Below are positions 35,113-44,505 of a DNA stretch of 64,000 nucleotides, in pieces. This stretch comes from Shimia sp. Alg240-R146. GTDB lineage: Bacteria > Pseudomonadota > Alphaproteobacteria > Rhodobacterales > Rhodobacteraceae. The position numbers and the translations under genes are program-made. The notes under the pieces are model-generated. The model was given only the letters and a program-made list of their open reading frames with translations, was not told where the DNA came from and ran no database searches. Every line of letters starts with the position of its first letter. Position 1 is the stretch's first letter. The stretch covers positions 124,001 through 188,000 of the forward strand of contig NZ_CAMZOK010000001.1 in NCBI RefSeq assembly GCF_947331465.1, read 5' to 3'.

Positions 35113-37041
35113 ATGTCCGCCAGACCTGATACCCCCCTGCTCGATCGGGTTTCTTCTCCGGAAGACCTGAAACAGTTTTCCGACGCCGAGTTAACCCAGA
35201 TCGCACATGAATTGCGTTCTGAAACAATCTCAACGGTTTCCGAAACCGGCGGACACCTTGGCGCCGGGCTTGGCGTGGTCGAACTGACCGTGGCATTGCA
35301 CGCGATCTTTGACACGCCACGCGACAAGATCGTCTGGGACGTTGGCCATCAGTGTTACCCGCACAAAATTCTCACCGGACGGCGCGACCGCATCCGCACC
35401 CTGCGCCAGGAAGACGGCCTGTCCGGTTTCACCAAACGCTCAGAATCTGTCTACGACCCCTTTGGCGCGGCGCACAGCTCCACATCTATTTCTGCCGCGC
35501 TTGGCTTTGCCACCGCCCGTGATCTTGGTGGTCAATGTGACGGCGGCCTTGGCGACGCGATTGCCGTGATCGGCGACGGATCGATCACCGCAGGCATGGC
35601 CTATGAGGCGATGAACAACGCCGGCCACTTGAAAAAGCGCCTGTTCGTGGTGCTCAACGACAACGACATGTCGATTGCCCCGCCCGTGGGCGCGATGTCG
35701 GAATACCTAAGCCGCCTTTACGCCGGCGAACCGTTTCAGGAACTGAAGGCCGCAGCCAAAGGCGCAGTGTCCTTGCTGCCCGAACCCTTCCGCGAAGGCG
35801 CCAAGCGTGCCAAGGAAATGATCAAAGGCATGGCCGTTGGCGGCACCCTTTTCGAAGAGCTCGGCTTTTCCTATGTCGGCCCGATTGATGGCCATGACAT
35901 GGACCAGTTGCTGCCAATCCTGCGCACCCTGCGCCAACGCGCGACGGGACCGGTGATGCTGCACATCATCACCAAAAAGGGCAAAGGCTACGCCCCCGCC
36001 GAAGGTGCGGCCGACAAGGGCCACGCCACCGCAAAATTTGATGTCATCACCGGCAAACAGCACAAAGCGCCCTCTAACGCGCCCTCTTACACGTCTGTCT
36101 TTGGCAAGACGCTGGTCGATCTCGCCGCCGAAGACAGCCGCATTTGTGCCGTGACCGCCGCCATGCCCGACGGCACCGGCCTGAACCTCTTTGCCGAACG
36201 CTACCCAAGCCGTTGCTTTGACGTCGCGATTGCCGAACAACACGGCGTGACTTTCTCTGCCGCGCTGGCAGCTGGTGGCATGAAACCTTTCTGCGCGATT
36301 TATTCGACGTTCTTGCAACGCGGCTACGATCAGGTGGTGCACGACGTGGCGATCCAACGCCTGCCAGTGCGTTTCGCTATCGACCGCGCCGGACTGGTTG
36401 GGGCCGACGGTGCAACCCACGCCGGCAGCTTTGACATCGCCTTTATGGCCAACCTGCCCGGCATGGTGGTCATGGCCGCTGCCGATGAAGCTGAACTGAA
36501 ACACATGGTCGCGACCGCCGCCGCCTATGACGATGGCCCCATCGCGTTCCGCTATCCACGTGGCGAAGGTGTGGGCGTCGAATTGCCGGAAAAAGGTGAG
36601 GTCTTGGAGATCGGCAAAGGCCGGATCATCTCCGAAGGCAAACGCGTGGCGCTGTTGTCCTTTGGCACGCGGCTCGAAGAGGTGCGCAAAGCCGCAGAGG
36701 CACTCGCGGCCAAAGGCATCACGCCCACCATTGCCGACGCCCGCTTTGCCAAACCTCTGGACGCGGCAATGATCCTTGATCTTGCGGCCAACCACGAGGC
36801 GTTGATCACCATTGAGGAAGGCGCCATTGGCGGATTTGGCAGCCATGTTGCCCAACTACTGGCCGAAAACGCCGTATTTGACGCGGGTCTGAAATACCGC
36901 TCGATGGTGTTGCCCGACACATTCATCGATCAGGCCTCGCCAAAGACGATGTATGACGTTGCTGCCATGAACGCCGAGCAGATCGAAACCAAAGTGCTCG
37001 ACACATTGGGCATCGCCCAAATCGGAGAGCGTACGGCCTAA
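35113..37041 (+). CDS. dxs: 1-deoxy-D-xylulose-5-phosphate synthase
   Basis: A 642-residue thiamin-diphosphate enzyme joining pyruvate and glyceraldehyde 3-phosphate, the first step of the MEP isoprenoid pathway. Motifs: [17 protein letters not shown], the TPP motif [18 protein letters not shown] with NDNDMSI, the pyrimidine-binding region [11 protein letters not shown] / [20 protein letters not shown], and [15 protein letters not shown]. Length is typical. It is downstream of ispA. The thiamin transport operon lies nearby but is separately controlled. Confidence 0.97.
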   Translation: MSARPDTPLLDRVSSPEDLKQFSDAELTQIAHELRSETISTVSETGGHLGAGLGVVELTVALHAIFDTPRDKIVWDVGHQCYPHKILTGRRDRIRTLRQEDGLSGFTKRSESVYDPFGAAHSSTSISAALGFATARDLGGQCDGGLGDAIAVIGDGSITAGMAYEAMNNAGHLKKRLFVVLNDNDMSIAPPVGAMSEYLSRLYAGEPFQELKAAAKGAVSLLPEPFREGAKRAKEMIKGMAVGGTLFEELGFSYVGPIDGHDMDQLLPILRTLRQRATGPVMLHIITKKGKGYAPAEGAADKGHATAKFDVITGKQHKAPSNAPSYTSVFGKTLVDLAAEDSRICAVTAAMPDGTGLNLFAERYPSRCFDVAIAEQHGVTFSAALAAGGMKPFCAIYSTFLQRGYDQVVHDVAIQRLPVRFAIDRAGLVGADGATHAGSFDIAFMANLPGMVVMAAADEAELKHMVATAAAYDDGPIAFRYPRGEGVGVELPEKGEVLEIGKGRIISEGKRVALLSFGTRLEEVRKAAEALAAKGITPTIADARFAKPLDAAMILDLAANHEALITIEEGAIGGFGSHVAQLLAENAVFDAGLKYRSMVLPDTFIDQASPKTMYDVAAMNAEQIETKVLDTLGIAQIGERTA

Positions 37042-37104
37042 GGCCGTGCCCAACTTGGGCGCGACGGGGTACAAAGCGCCGGGCCGCTAAATGTTTGGGA
37101 AAAA

Positions 37105-37956
37105 CTAGGCTTTTTCTTTGGAAAGCATCGCCTTCAACGCATCGCGATAGTTCGGATATTTCAGAACCACACCAAGTTCATGTTTGATGCGATCGTTTCT
37201 GACGCGCTTGCTGTCGGAATAGAAACTGCGCGCCATCGGGCTCATCTCTGCGTCCTCAAACGCAACTTCAGGTGGCGGCTCCATACCCAAAAGCTCGGCG
37301 GCATAGGTCAGGATATCTTGCGGTGGCGCCGGACTGTCGTCACAGACGTTGTAAATCCGCCCTGAATTGGGTTGCGTCATCGACGCCTCAAGCACCTGCG
37401 CAATGTCGTCAACATGGGCGCGTGAAAATACTTGATTCTTTTTGATGATCCGCCGCGCCGTACCACGCCGCAATTTCGCAAACGGCCCCCGACCTGGCCC
37501 GTAAATGCCAGCCAAACGGAAAATATGCAGCGGCAAGCCTTCGACAGCCTGCCATTCCGCCTCTGCTTTCACCCGCATTTGTCCACGAATGCCACCGGGA
37601 TCAAGCGGGGTGTCTTCGTCGACCCAACCGCCGTCCATATCGCCATAAACACCCGTCGTTGACAGATATCCGACCCATTTCAGTCCCTTAGCCCCCGCCA
37701 AAGCCGTTCGTCCCACGCGCAGCACCGGATCGCCGTTATCATCAGGCCGAATCGAGCTCAGCACGTGGCTGACGCCACTCAGCGCCTCTTCAAAATCAAC
37801 CGGCCAAAGCAGCGGCGTCACGCCATCGGCCCGCGCTGCGTCAAATTGGGTGTCATCACGCAACGTGCCGATGACCGTCCATCCCTGCGGCACCAAGCGT
37901 CGCGCCAGCGCGCGTGCTGTGTATCCATGTCCAAGCGAAAGCAGTGTCTGTGTCAT
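37105..37956 (-). CDS. NAD(P)-dependent epimerase/SDR-like protein (YeeZ type)
   Basis: A 283-residue Rossmann protein with a dinucleotide motif SLGHGYTARALARRL and the downstream YLSTTGVYGDMDGGWVDE and FRLAGIYGPGRGPF segments typical of extended SDR epimerase-like proteins. The Tyr-x3-Lys active site is not clear (STTGVYGD followed by no Lys), as in several YeeZ-like proteins, so it may be a binding protein rather than a true epimerase. The ATG at 37956 is chosen at the start of the Rossmann strand. It is divergent from the methyltransferase gene with 80 bases between starts. Confidence 0.85.
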   Translation of the reverse strand: MTQTLLSLGHGYTARALARRLVPQGWTVIGTLRDDTQFDAARADGVTPLLWPVDFEEALSGVSHVLSSIRPDDNGDPVLRVGRTALAGAKGLKWVGYLSTTGVYGDMDGGWVDEDTPLDPGGIRGQMRVKAEAEWQAVEGLPLHIFRLAGIYGPGRGPFAKLRRGTARRIIKKNQVFSRAHVDDIAQVLEASMTQPNSGRIYNVCDDSPAPPQDILTYAAELLGMEPPPEVAFEDAEMSPMARSFYSDSKRVRNDRIKHELGVVLKYPNYRDALKAMLSKEKA

Positions 37957-38036
37957 GGCCGCACCCTGCCGCCCCGCGCCCAAAGCTGCAAGACCACGGC
38001 CTTGCTTTCTGCCCGTTACCGGCCTTCACTGCGTCT

Positions 38037-38669
38037 ATGTGCCCAGAAAACGATCCCTCACTCGACGCCGCCTATGCCCTGAGTACGCCAGAGGACTCCC
38101 GACGGCTTTATGCGGATTGGGCAGGCACCTACGACAGCGATTTTGCCGCATCCTCGGATTACATACTGCACACCCAAGTTGCCCGCCATTTTGCCGCCGC
38201 CGGTGGCACCGGCCCTGTCCTTGATGTTGGCGCTGGCACCGGCCTATGCGCCAAGGCACTCGCTTTGCTTTTGGACACTGAGATCGACGGCACTGATATC
38301 TCGCCCGAAATGCTCGCCGTTGCCCGTGAGAAACACCTCTACCGGCATCTTTTCACCGGTGACCTGACCCGTACATTGCCCGTGGCAGACAACGCATATC
38401 ACGGCATCATTAGCTCCGGCACATTCACAAACGGCCACGTCGGACCCGACGCCATTGATGACCTTTTGCGCATCACGGCACCGGGCGGGTTGATTGCTTT
38501 GTCTATCAACTGTCAGCACTTTGAACGCACTGGGTTTTCGAAAAAACTAGAGTCTATTACGGCCAAAACCACCGAAATTCGCTTGCCGCAGGTACGCATA
38601 TACGGCGACGCCGCCACCGGCGATCACAGCGATGACACTGCCTTTGTCGCTCTCATCCGCGTCGCTTGA
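38037..38669 (+). CDS. Class I SAM-dependent methyltransferase
   Basis: A 210-residue methyltransferase. Motif I is VLDVGAGTGLCAKAL (SAM glycine loop), with DGTDISPEMLAVA as the acidic motif II and a later GLIALSINCQHFE strand. The N terminus (DSRRLYADWAGTYDSDF) is that of UbiE/COQ5-like or tellurite-type methyltransferases. The ATG at 38037 (MCPENDPS) begins just before this. It ends one base before the stop of the convergent hydratase gene. Substrate unknown. Confidence 0.88.
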   Translation: MCPENDPSLDAAYALSTPEDSRRLYADWAGTYDSDFAASSDYILHTQVARHFAAAGGTGPVLDVGAGTGLCAKALALLLDTEIDGTDISPEMLAVAREKHLYRHLFTGDLTRTLPVADNAYHGIISSGTFTNGHVGPDAIDDLLRITAPGGLIALSINCQHFERTGFSKKLESITAKTTEIRLPQVRIYGDAATGDHSDDTAFVALIRVA

Positions 38670-39455
38670 TTACTTGCCTGTCCACACCGGATCGCGCTTC
38701 TCGGCAAAGGCCCGCGCGCCTTCGAGCTGATCTTCGCTGTCATAGAGCACGTCAACAGACCGCAACTGACGTTTGGTGATCCGGTTCATTGCATCCTGAA
38801 ACTTGGCGTCTTCCGCATCGCGCACGATCTCTTTGATCGCCGCATAGACCAGCGGCGGCCCCGACGCCAACACCTCAGCCTGCTCCCAAGCCCGTGCCAT
38901 CAATGTATCAGCTGCAACGATCTCGTTCACCAGCCCCCACCGATGCGCCTCTTCGGCATCAAACCATCGACCGGTCAGCAACAACTCCATCGCGATATGA
39001 TACGGAATGCGCTTGGGCAACTTGACGCTTGCTGCATCCGCGACCGTACCGGATCGAATCTCCGGAAGCGCAAAGCTTGCATGATCCGCTGCAATAATGA
39101 TGTCCGCCGACAACGCCAATTCCAGCCCACCACCGCAAGCGATCCCGTTTACAGCCGCAATCACTGGCTTGTTCATGTCGCGCAGTTCCTGCAGGCCGCC
39201 AAACCCGCCAACACCATAATCCCCGTCCACGGCATCACCATCCGCCGCCGCTTTCAGATCCCAACCGGGGCAAAAGAATTTCTCGCCCCCGCCGGTCAGG
39301 ATCGCCACGCGTAACTCCGGATCATCGCGAAAGTCGCGGAACACCTCGCCCATCACACGGCTGGTCACCAGATCAATCGCGTTCGCCTTTGGTCGGTCCA
39401 GCGTGACTTCCAAAATGGCGCCCACGCGCCGGGTTTTTACTGGGCTCTCGTTCAT
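38670..39455 (-). CDS. Enoyl-CoA hydratase/isomerase family protein, CaiD-like
   Basis: A 261-residue crotonase-fold enzyme. The oxyanion-hole segments are FFCPGWDLKAA and the NGIACGGGLELALSADIIIA core; the acidic catalytic site corresponds to LPEIRSGTVADAASVKLP. The general sequence style resembles carnitinyl-CoA dehydratase (CaiD), which hydrates crotonobetainyl-CoA. The ATG at 39455 follows GAGGAG. It lies four bases after the DJ-1 gene and is part of a coupled set with the CoA ligase, so it likely acts on a CoA ester made by that ligase. The carnitine link is inferred. Confidence 0.85.
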   Translation of the reverse strand: MNESPVKTRRVGAILEVTLDRPKANAIDLVTSRVMGEVFRDFRDDPELRVAILTGGGEKFFCPGWDLKAAADGDAVDGDYGVGGFGGLQELRDMNKPVIAAVNGIACGGGLELALSADIIIAADHASFALPEIRSGTVADAASVKLPKRIPYHIAMELLLTGRWFDAEEAHRWGLVNEIVAADTLMARAWEQAEVLASGPPLVYAAIKEIVRDAEDAKFQDAMNRITKRQLRSVDVLYDSEDQLEGARAFAEKRDPVWTGK

Positions 39456-39459
39456 TTCA

Positions 39460-40065
39460 TCACTCCTCAAGCGCGAACGGATCGTTGTCCGCGTCTCTGT
39501 TTGCCTCATATTCTGCCCAAAACGCCGCCGCCTGCGCCGCCTCTTCGCCTAGCAAATCCGCAATCACCTGCAGGCTCATATCCGTGCCCGCCGACACGCC
39601 GGAACTTGTGTAGAATTTCCCGTCTTTGACCCACCGCGCGCTGCGACGCCAATCCACCGCGTCGGTTTGGCTAACCTCACGCACCCAATCAAAGGCCAGT
39701 TTGTTGGTCGTCGCCCCGCGTCCGTCCAACAGCCCCGCCCGCGCCAGCAACGCCGATCCGGTGCAGACGCTGGTCACAACCTCCGCCCCCGCACTGGCGG
39801 CACGCAACCACTCAAGCATGGCGGTGTTCTCAACCTCCGCCCGCACACCTTTGCCGCCCGGAACCAGCAAAACGTCATAGCGGACACCATCGGCAAACGT
39901 CGCATCAGGCATCACCGCAGGTCCGCCCGAAGACGTGACTGGTTTGGCAGCCTCGCCGACCGCTACAATCTTGAACTGATCCCGATGCATGGCAAACATC
40001 TCAAGCGGCCCGAAATAGTCGAGCATTTCAAATCCTTCAAAAATCACCGCGCCAATGGTCCGCAT
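39460..40065 (-). CDS. DJ-1/PfpI family protein
   Basis: A 201-residue single-domain DJ-1/PfpI protein beginning MRTIGAVIFEGFEMLDYFGPLEMF. The nucleophile elbow VTSVCTGSALLARAGLLDGRGATTNK keeps the cysteine, typical of isonitrile-hydratase-like or amidase-like members. The start ATG shares one base with the stop of the CoA ligase gene and it is followed after four bases by the hydratase gene, so it belongs to the catabolic operon. Substrate unknown; a role in removing an amide, aldehyde or isonitrile by-product is possible. Confidence 0.87.
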   Translation of the reverse strand: MRTIGAVIFEGFEMLDYFGPLEMFAMHRDQFKIVAVGEAAKPVTSSGGPAVMPDATFADGVRYDVLLVPGGKGVRAEVENTAMLEWLRAASAGAEVVTSVCTGSALLARAGLLDGRGATTNKLAFDWVREVSQTDAVDWRRSARWVKDGKFYTSSGVSAGTDMSLQVIADLLGEEAAQAAAFWAEYEANRDADNDPFALEE

Positions 40066-42086
40066 TACAAAGCCTTTCTGATCAATGCATCCGCCGCCAC
40101 GGCACGCGTTGGCGTGCAAATCAACGGGTTCACCTCAGCCTCTTCAATGCAGTCAACGTTGGCAAGTACATAGGTTTGCAACGCCGCGATCGCATCAAGA
40201 ACAGCGTCCATATCGGCCGCCGCAGCCCCGCGATAGCCACTCAGCAATTTCGCCACTTTCAGCTTGTTCAGAGACTGATTTACCTGCTCACGACTGGCCG
40301 GGATCAACAACGACGTGCTGTCGGCCAACACTTCCGTCAAAACACCGCCTGCCGCCATTGTCAGCACAAACCCATGCGCGGGATCACGCGTCACGCCAAT
40401 CAGCAACTCCGCCACGCCACCAGCAATCATTTCTTCAACAAGAAAATCCTGAGTCGGCATTTCAGCCGCCGCTGCATCCACCTCTTGATGGGACAACCCC
40501 AATTTCACGGCACCCGCTTCTGTCTTGTGCGCAATGCCGCGCCCCTTCAGAACCAGCGGTGCCCGAAGGTGAGACGCGGCTTCACTAAGGCAATTTTCCC
40601 CTGAAACAGAGACTGTTTTCGGGACATCAAGACCACAAGCCGCCAGCGCGGTTTTGGCATCGCCTTCATCCAACACCTTCGCGTCACGTGCCGCACCCGG
40701 CAACGCTATTGGCTGCGCATCTGGGGCATGCAATCGGGTTGTGGCCGCAGCTGCCTCGACAGCTTCCCGCAGCCCATACATTGGCACGACGCCTCCCGCT
40801 GCCAGCTCTCGCGCTGTGTCTGCGGGCATCAGCTCTGGCAAACTCGCGACAACCGCCATCGGCCGGGCGGTCGCGGCCCGCGCCTTGATCGCGGCAGCAG
40901 TTGCACAGTCCCAGTCATGTCGGTTTTCCGGCGGATAATCGACGACCGAGACTGTCATCCCGATGTGATCCGCCATCATGGCTCCCCAGGCCCGCGCCAT
41001 CGCATCTTCGTCGCGCCAGATATAGGTGTGGTAATCCAGCGGATTGGCCAACGCCACCATCGGCCCTAAAACCTTGCCCAAGGTCTGGCGTTGCGCATCT
41101 GTCAAAGCTGGAAAACTCAAGCCTGTGCCCAGCGCGGTATCCGCCATCAGGCTCGCTTCACCGCCCGAACAGCTGATCGACGACAGCGTTGGTGTTTCAA
41201 GCGGCCCGACCATGTGCAAAAGCTTCAACGTTTCCAGAAAAACAGTCAAATCCCGCACCCGGGCAAATCCCAAGCGGGATATCAGCGCCTCGGCACCGGC
41301 ATCACTTCCGGCCAACGAAGCAGTGTGGCTCACGGTCGCGGCCTGCGCCTCATCGCTTGCGCCCACTTTCAGGGCAACAATTGGCACCCCTTTGGCAGAA
41401 GCCTTCGCGGCCAAAGCCTCCCAAGTCCGCAGATCGGAAAATCCTTCGATATGCAGACCGATCGCCGTGACCCGTGGATCGTCCAGAAACGCGCTGGCGA
41501 TCTCCGCCTGGCTCAGCTGCGCCATGTTCCCGCACGTCGCCACATACGCAATAGGCACGCCACGCAATTGGTTTGTCAGATTGATCGCTATGTTGGAGCT
41601 TTGCGTCAGGATCGCAACACCGCGTTCAACCCGTTTGCAGCCATGTTGGTCGGGCCACAGAACGGCGCCGTCAACAGCATTGATCACACCATAGCAATTC
41701 GGCCCCAGAATCGGCATCGCCCCGGCCGCGGCCACCAAGTCTGTCTGCAAATCACTGCCGCTTGAATCCTCCGCTACTGCCTCCGAAAAACCGGAAGCAA
41801 AACACACCGCGCCTCCGGCTCCCGCCGCTGACAGGGATGCAACTGCCTCAACGGTGGCGTGCCTGTTGATACCCACAAAAGCCGCATCCGGCACGCGCGG
41901 CAAGTCTTCGATCCGCGCAAAAGCGGCGTAGCCGCCGACTTCGTCAGCCTTCGGATGTACGGGCCAGATGTCGCCCGAAAACCCGAGCTTTTCCATCTGA
42001 CGAACAACTTCGCCACACCAGGCGCCGCCACCGATAACCGCAACGGACTTCGGTTGAATCAATCTCGAAAGGTCACGCTTGATCAC
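40065..42086 (-). CDS. Acetate-CoA ligase-family (NDP-forming type) acyl-CoA synthetase
   Basis: A 673-residue fusion of a CoA-binding Rossmann domain (about 5-130, SVAVIGGGAWCGEVVRQ), a succinyl-CoA-ligase-like middle (about 140-430; ILTQSSNIAINL) and a C-terminal ATP-grasp domain (about 460-670; LVLKGRGIAHKTEAGAVKLGL). Such enzymes activate organic acids to CoA thioesters. It is the first gene of the minus-strand operon with the DJ-1 and hydratase genes and lies close to an acyl-CoA dehydrogenase, pointing to a beta-oxidation-like pathway. The acid is unknown. Confidence 0.9.
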   Translation of the reverse strand: MIKRDLSRLIQPKSVAVIGGGAWCGEVVRQMEKLGFSGDIWPVHPKADEVGGYAAFARIEDLPRVPDAAFVGINRHATVEAVASLSAAGAGGAVCFASGFSEAVAEDSSGSDLQTDLVAAAGAMPILGPNCYGVINAVDGAVLWPDQHGCKRVERGVAILTQSSNIAINLTNQLRGVPIAYVATCGNMAQLSQAEIASAFLDDPRVTAIGLHIEGFSDLRTWEALAAKASAKGVPIVALKVGASDEAQAATVSHTASLAGSDAGAEALISRLGFARVRDLTVFLETLKLLHMVGPLETPTLSSISCSGGEASLMADTALGTGLSFPALTDAQRQTLGKVLGPMVALANPLDYHTYIWRDEDAMARAWGAMMADHIGMTVSVVDYPPENRHDWDCATAAAIKARAATARPMAVVASLPELMPADTARELAAGGVVPMYGLREAVEAAAATTRLHAPDAQPIALPGAARDAKVLDEGDAKTALAACGLDVPKTVSVSGENCLSEAASHLRAPLVLKGRGIAHKTEAGAVKLGLSHQEVDAAAAEMPTQDFLVEEMIAGGVAELLIGVTRDPAHGFVLTMAAGGVLTEVLADSTSLLIPASREQVNQSLNKLKVAKLLSGYRGAAAADMDAVLDAIAALQTYVLANVDCIEEAEVNPLICTPTRAVAADALIRKAL

Positions 42087-42120
42087 AACGACACTCCAAA
42101 GATTCTATGCCTTCGGCGAG

Positions 42121-42278
42121 GATATTTTGGGCAAGAGGAAGTAAGGTTTCATTAACCATCTTCGGCCACCCTTGAGAGGCGGAACAGGCTGGGAAGCCGA
42201 TGGCCGCGCAAGGGGAAGACATCATGTCTTTCACGGGAAGGGCCGCTTCGCGCAGCTCTTCCTCTTGCCCTAAATATC
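42121..42278. repeat. Inverted repeat, 21-bp arms with one mismatch
   Basis: GATATTTTGGGCAAGAGGAA... at 42121-42141 is the reverse complement of the sequence at 42258-42278 except for one base. The 116-base interior holds no gene I can support. The arms resemble the CTTCTTCTTGCTTGAAATATC unit after thiQ (30535), so this looks like a dispersed intergenic repeat family. Confidence 0.75.
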
Positions 42279-42324
42279 CCGGGGGTGTGGGGGCTGGTCC
42301 CCATCCGGCAGAAATCACAAACCA

Positions 42325-43485
42325 TCATGCCCCCAAAGGGCGCAACAAATCGCGACTAATGATGTGGCGCTGAATCTCGCTGGTTCCGTCCCAGATCCGC
42401 TCAACCCGCGCATCCCGCCAGAAGCGTTCCAACGGGTAGTCATCCATCAACCCCATACCGCCGTGGATCTGGATGGCGGCATCTGTCACCCGCGCCAACA
42501 TCTCACTGGTATAAAGCTTGGCCGACGCGATCTCGCGGTTGCACGGCAACCCGCGATCCAACCTTGCTGCCGCCGACATCGTCAACAAATCCGCCGCATC
42601 GATCTCGGTGATCATATCGGCAATCTGAAAACCAACGCCCTGGAATTTGCCGATTGGCTGACCGAATTGTTCACGCTGCGCGGCATAATCCAACGCGTAA
42701 TCAAACGCGCGCCGCGCACGGCCCACGCAAAACGCCGCCACAGTCAGGCGCGTTGCATAAAGCCACTCGTTCATCACGGCAAACCCGCCATCGACCTCGC
42801 CCAAAACCTGCGCATCCGGCAGACGGCAATCGTCAAACTCCAGCACCATGTTTTTATAGCCTCGGTGGCTGACAGACTTGTACCCATCGCGCACCGTGAA
42901 ACCGGGCGTATCGCGGTCCACAAGGAACGTTGTGATCCGTTTTTTCGGCCCCTTTGGTGTGTCGTCCTCACCAGTGGCCACAAACACGATGAAGAAATCG
43001 GCATGCTCTGCGCCGGAAATGAAATGCTTGTTGCCGTTCACCACCCAATCACCACCGTCGCGCACCGCACTGCATTTCATTCCGCGCACGTCTGACCCTG
43101 CCCCGGGTTCAGTCATCGCCAGCGCGTCCATGCGCTCGCCACGCACTGCGGGCAAAAGATATTTCTCACGCTGCTCTGCGTCGCACGCCATCAAAATATT
43201 TTGTGGGCGACCAAAGAAATGCGTCAACGCCATCGATCCACGCCCCAACTCGCGCTCCACCAGCGTGAATTCCAGATGGTTCAGACCAGCGCCCCCCACT
43301 TCCTCAGGGAAGTTACACGCGTAAAACCCCAGATCGAGGGTCTTTTGCTTGATCTTTTCGCCCAATTCATGCGGCACAACACCGGTACGCTCAACCTCAT
43401 CCTCAAAGGGGTAAATCTCATTCTCCACAAAGCTGCGGACGGTGGAGACGATCATCTCCTGTTCTTCGGTCAGGTCAAACTGCAT
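42325..43485 (-). CDS. Acyl-CoA dehydrogenase, CaiA-like
   Basis: A 386-residue flavoprotein that removes two hydrogens from an acyl-CoA. FAD-site motifs are ALAMTEPGAGSDVRGMK and REQFGQPIGKFQGVGFQIADM, and the C-terminal AIQIHGGMGLMDDYPLERFWRDARVERI region is typical. The position of the usual catalytic glutamate (YEGTSEIQR in short-chain enzymes) reads WDGTSEIQR, so Asp replaces Glu. The ATG at 43485 has GGGAG upstream. With the ligase, hydratase and GlxA regulator around it, it may take a betaine-type CoA ester. Confidence 0.92.
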   Translation of the reverse strand: MQFDLTEEQEMIVSTVRSFVENEIYPFEDEVERTGVVPHELGEKIKQKTLDLGFYACNFPEEVGGAGLNHLEFTLVERELGRGSMALTHFFGRPQNILMACDAEQREKYLLPAVRGERMDALAMTEPGAGSDVRGMKCSAVRDGGDWVVNGNKHFISGAEHADFFIVFVATGEDDTPKGPKKRITTFLVDRDTPGFTVRDGYKSVSHRGYKNMVLEFDDCRLPDAQVLGEVDGGFAVMNEWLYATRLTVAAFCVGRARRAFDYALDYAAQREQFGQPIGKFQGVGFQIADMITEIDAADLLTMSAAARLDRGLPCNREIASAKLYTSEMLARVTDAAIQIHGGMGLMDDYPLERFWRDARVERIWDGTSEIQRHIISRDLLRPLGA

Positions 43486-43539
43486 GGCGCGCTCCCAAAT
43501 TCTGTTGCGCATAGCTCAACTGACTTGACCCGCACCATC

Positions 43540-44505
43540 ATGCAGGATTACCCCCATGGCATGCAGTTTTGGGAAAAAACCTCCGCCGCACCGCAGCACA
43601 TTGGCGTCCTTCTGTTCGAAGGTTTCTCCAATCATTGCCTTGCCAACACGGTGGAACCCATGCGCGCGGCCAACATGATCTCGGGCAAGCCGCTTTATGA
43701 TTGGACTTTCCTTTCACTGGACGCCCTTCCCGTAACCAGCTCCTCTGGCCTTTCTGTTGCTCCGCACGACAAACTTGGTGCTGCGCGCGGTGATATGTTG
43801 GTGGTCATGCCCTCCTACGGCTTTCGCGACCATGGCGGCTGGAAAACCCAAGCAGCGCTTCGCTCGGCTGCCACCCGCTTTCCGACGCTTTGCGCGATGG
43901 ACACCGGAAGCTGGCTGCTGGCCGAGGCGGGCCTTCTGGACCAGCACAAGGCCACCATCCATTGGGAGGAGCTCACAAATTTCGAAGAACGCTTTCCCGA
44001 CATCGAAGCACTGCGCGAACGCTTCGTCATCGACGACAGGCGCCTGACCTGTTCCGGCGCGATGGCGGCTTTTGATCTGGTACTGCATCTGATCGGTCAA
44101 CAACACGGCCAAGCCCTCGCACTTGAGGTCGCCCAGCTTTTCATGACCCGCGACAGCGCCCGCAGTCACACCGGCGGCGCGACACCGGCCGGTCGCGTTG
44201 TGAACCGCGCGCTCGCAGTCATGCAGGAGCACCTCGAACACCCGTTGCCGATCCCGCAAATTGCCCGCCGCGCCGGTGTCACACAAAAAACCCTCGAAGC
44301 GCGGATGAAAGCCGAACTCGGCGCCGCGCCAACAACGATCTACCGCCGCCAACGTCTTAATCTCGCGCGCAAACTGGCGATGGACACTGACCTGACTGTG
44401 GCGGAAATCGCGGTGCGCGCGGGTTACAAAAACCCGGCTGCCATGACCCGCGCGTTCAAGGCAGGGTTTGATGAGACGCCCACATCACTCAGGCACCAAC
44501 GTTAG
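43540..44505 (+). CDS. GlxA family transcriptional regulator (CdhR-like), no nucleophile cysteine
   Basis: A 321-residue regulator with a DJ-1/PfpI domain (about 15-200) and AraC-type helix-turn-helix (about 220-315; VTQKTLEARMKAEL and AGYKNPAAMTRAFKAGF). The elbow region CAMDTGSWLLAEAGLLD has Asp in place of the nucleophile, so it is a ligand sensor. Relatives include CdhR, which controls carnitine breakdown. An ATG at 43561 is an alternative start. It is divergent from the acyl-CoA dehydrogenase gene with 54 bases between starts, placing it as the likely regulator of that cluster. Confidence 0.88.
   Translation: MQDYPHGMQFWEKTSAAPQHIGVLLFEGFSNHCLANTVEPMRAANMISGKPLYDWTFLSLDALPVTSSSGLSVAPHDKLGAARGDMLVVMPSYGFRDHGGWKTQAALRSAATRFPTLCAMDTGSWLLAEAGLLDQHKATIHWEELTNFEERFPDIEALRERFVIDDRRLTCSGAMAAFDLVLHLIGQQHGQALALEVAQLFMTRDSARSHTGGATPAGRVVNRALAVMQEHLEHPLPIPQIARRAGVTQKTLEARMKAELGAAPTTIYRRQRLNLARKLAMDTDLTVAEIAVRAGYKNPAAMTRAFKAGFDETPTSLRHQR

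Noticed and set aside
35707-36855. A 382-codon minus-strand open frame opposite dxs
   Set aside because: It is fully antisense to the intact dxs gene and shows no domain.
42073-42318. An 81-codon minus-strand open frame after the CoA ligase region
   Set aside because: It overlaps the inverted repeat, has no recognisable domain and no ribosome site.
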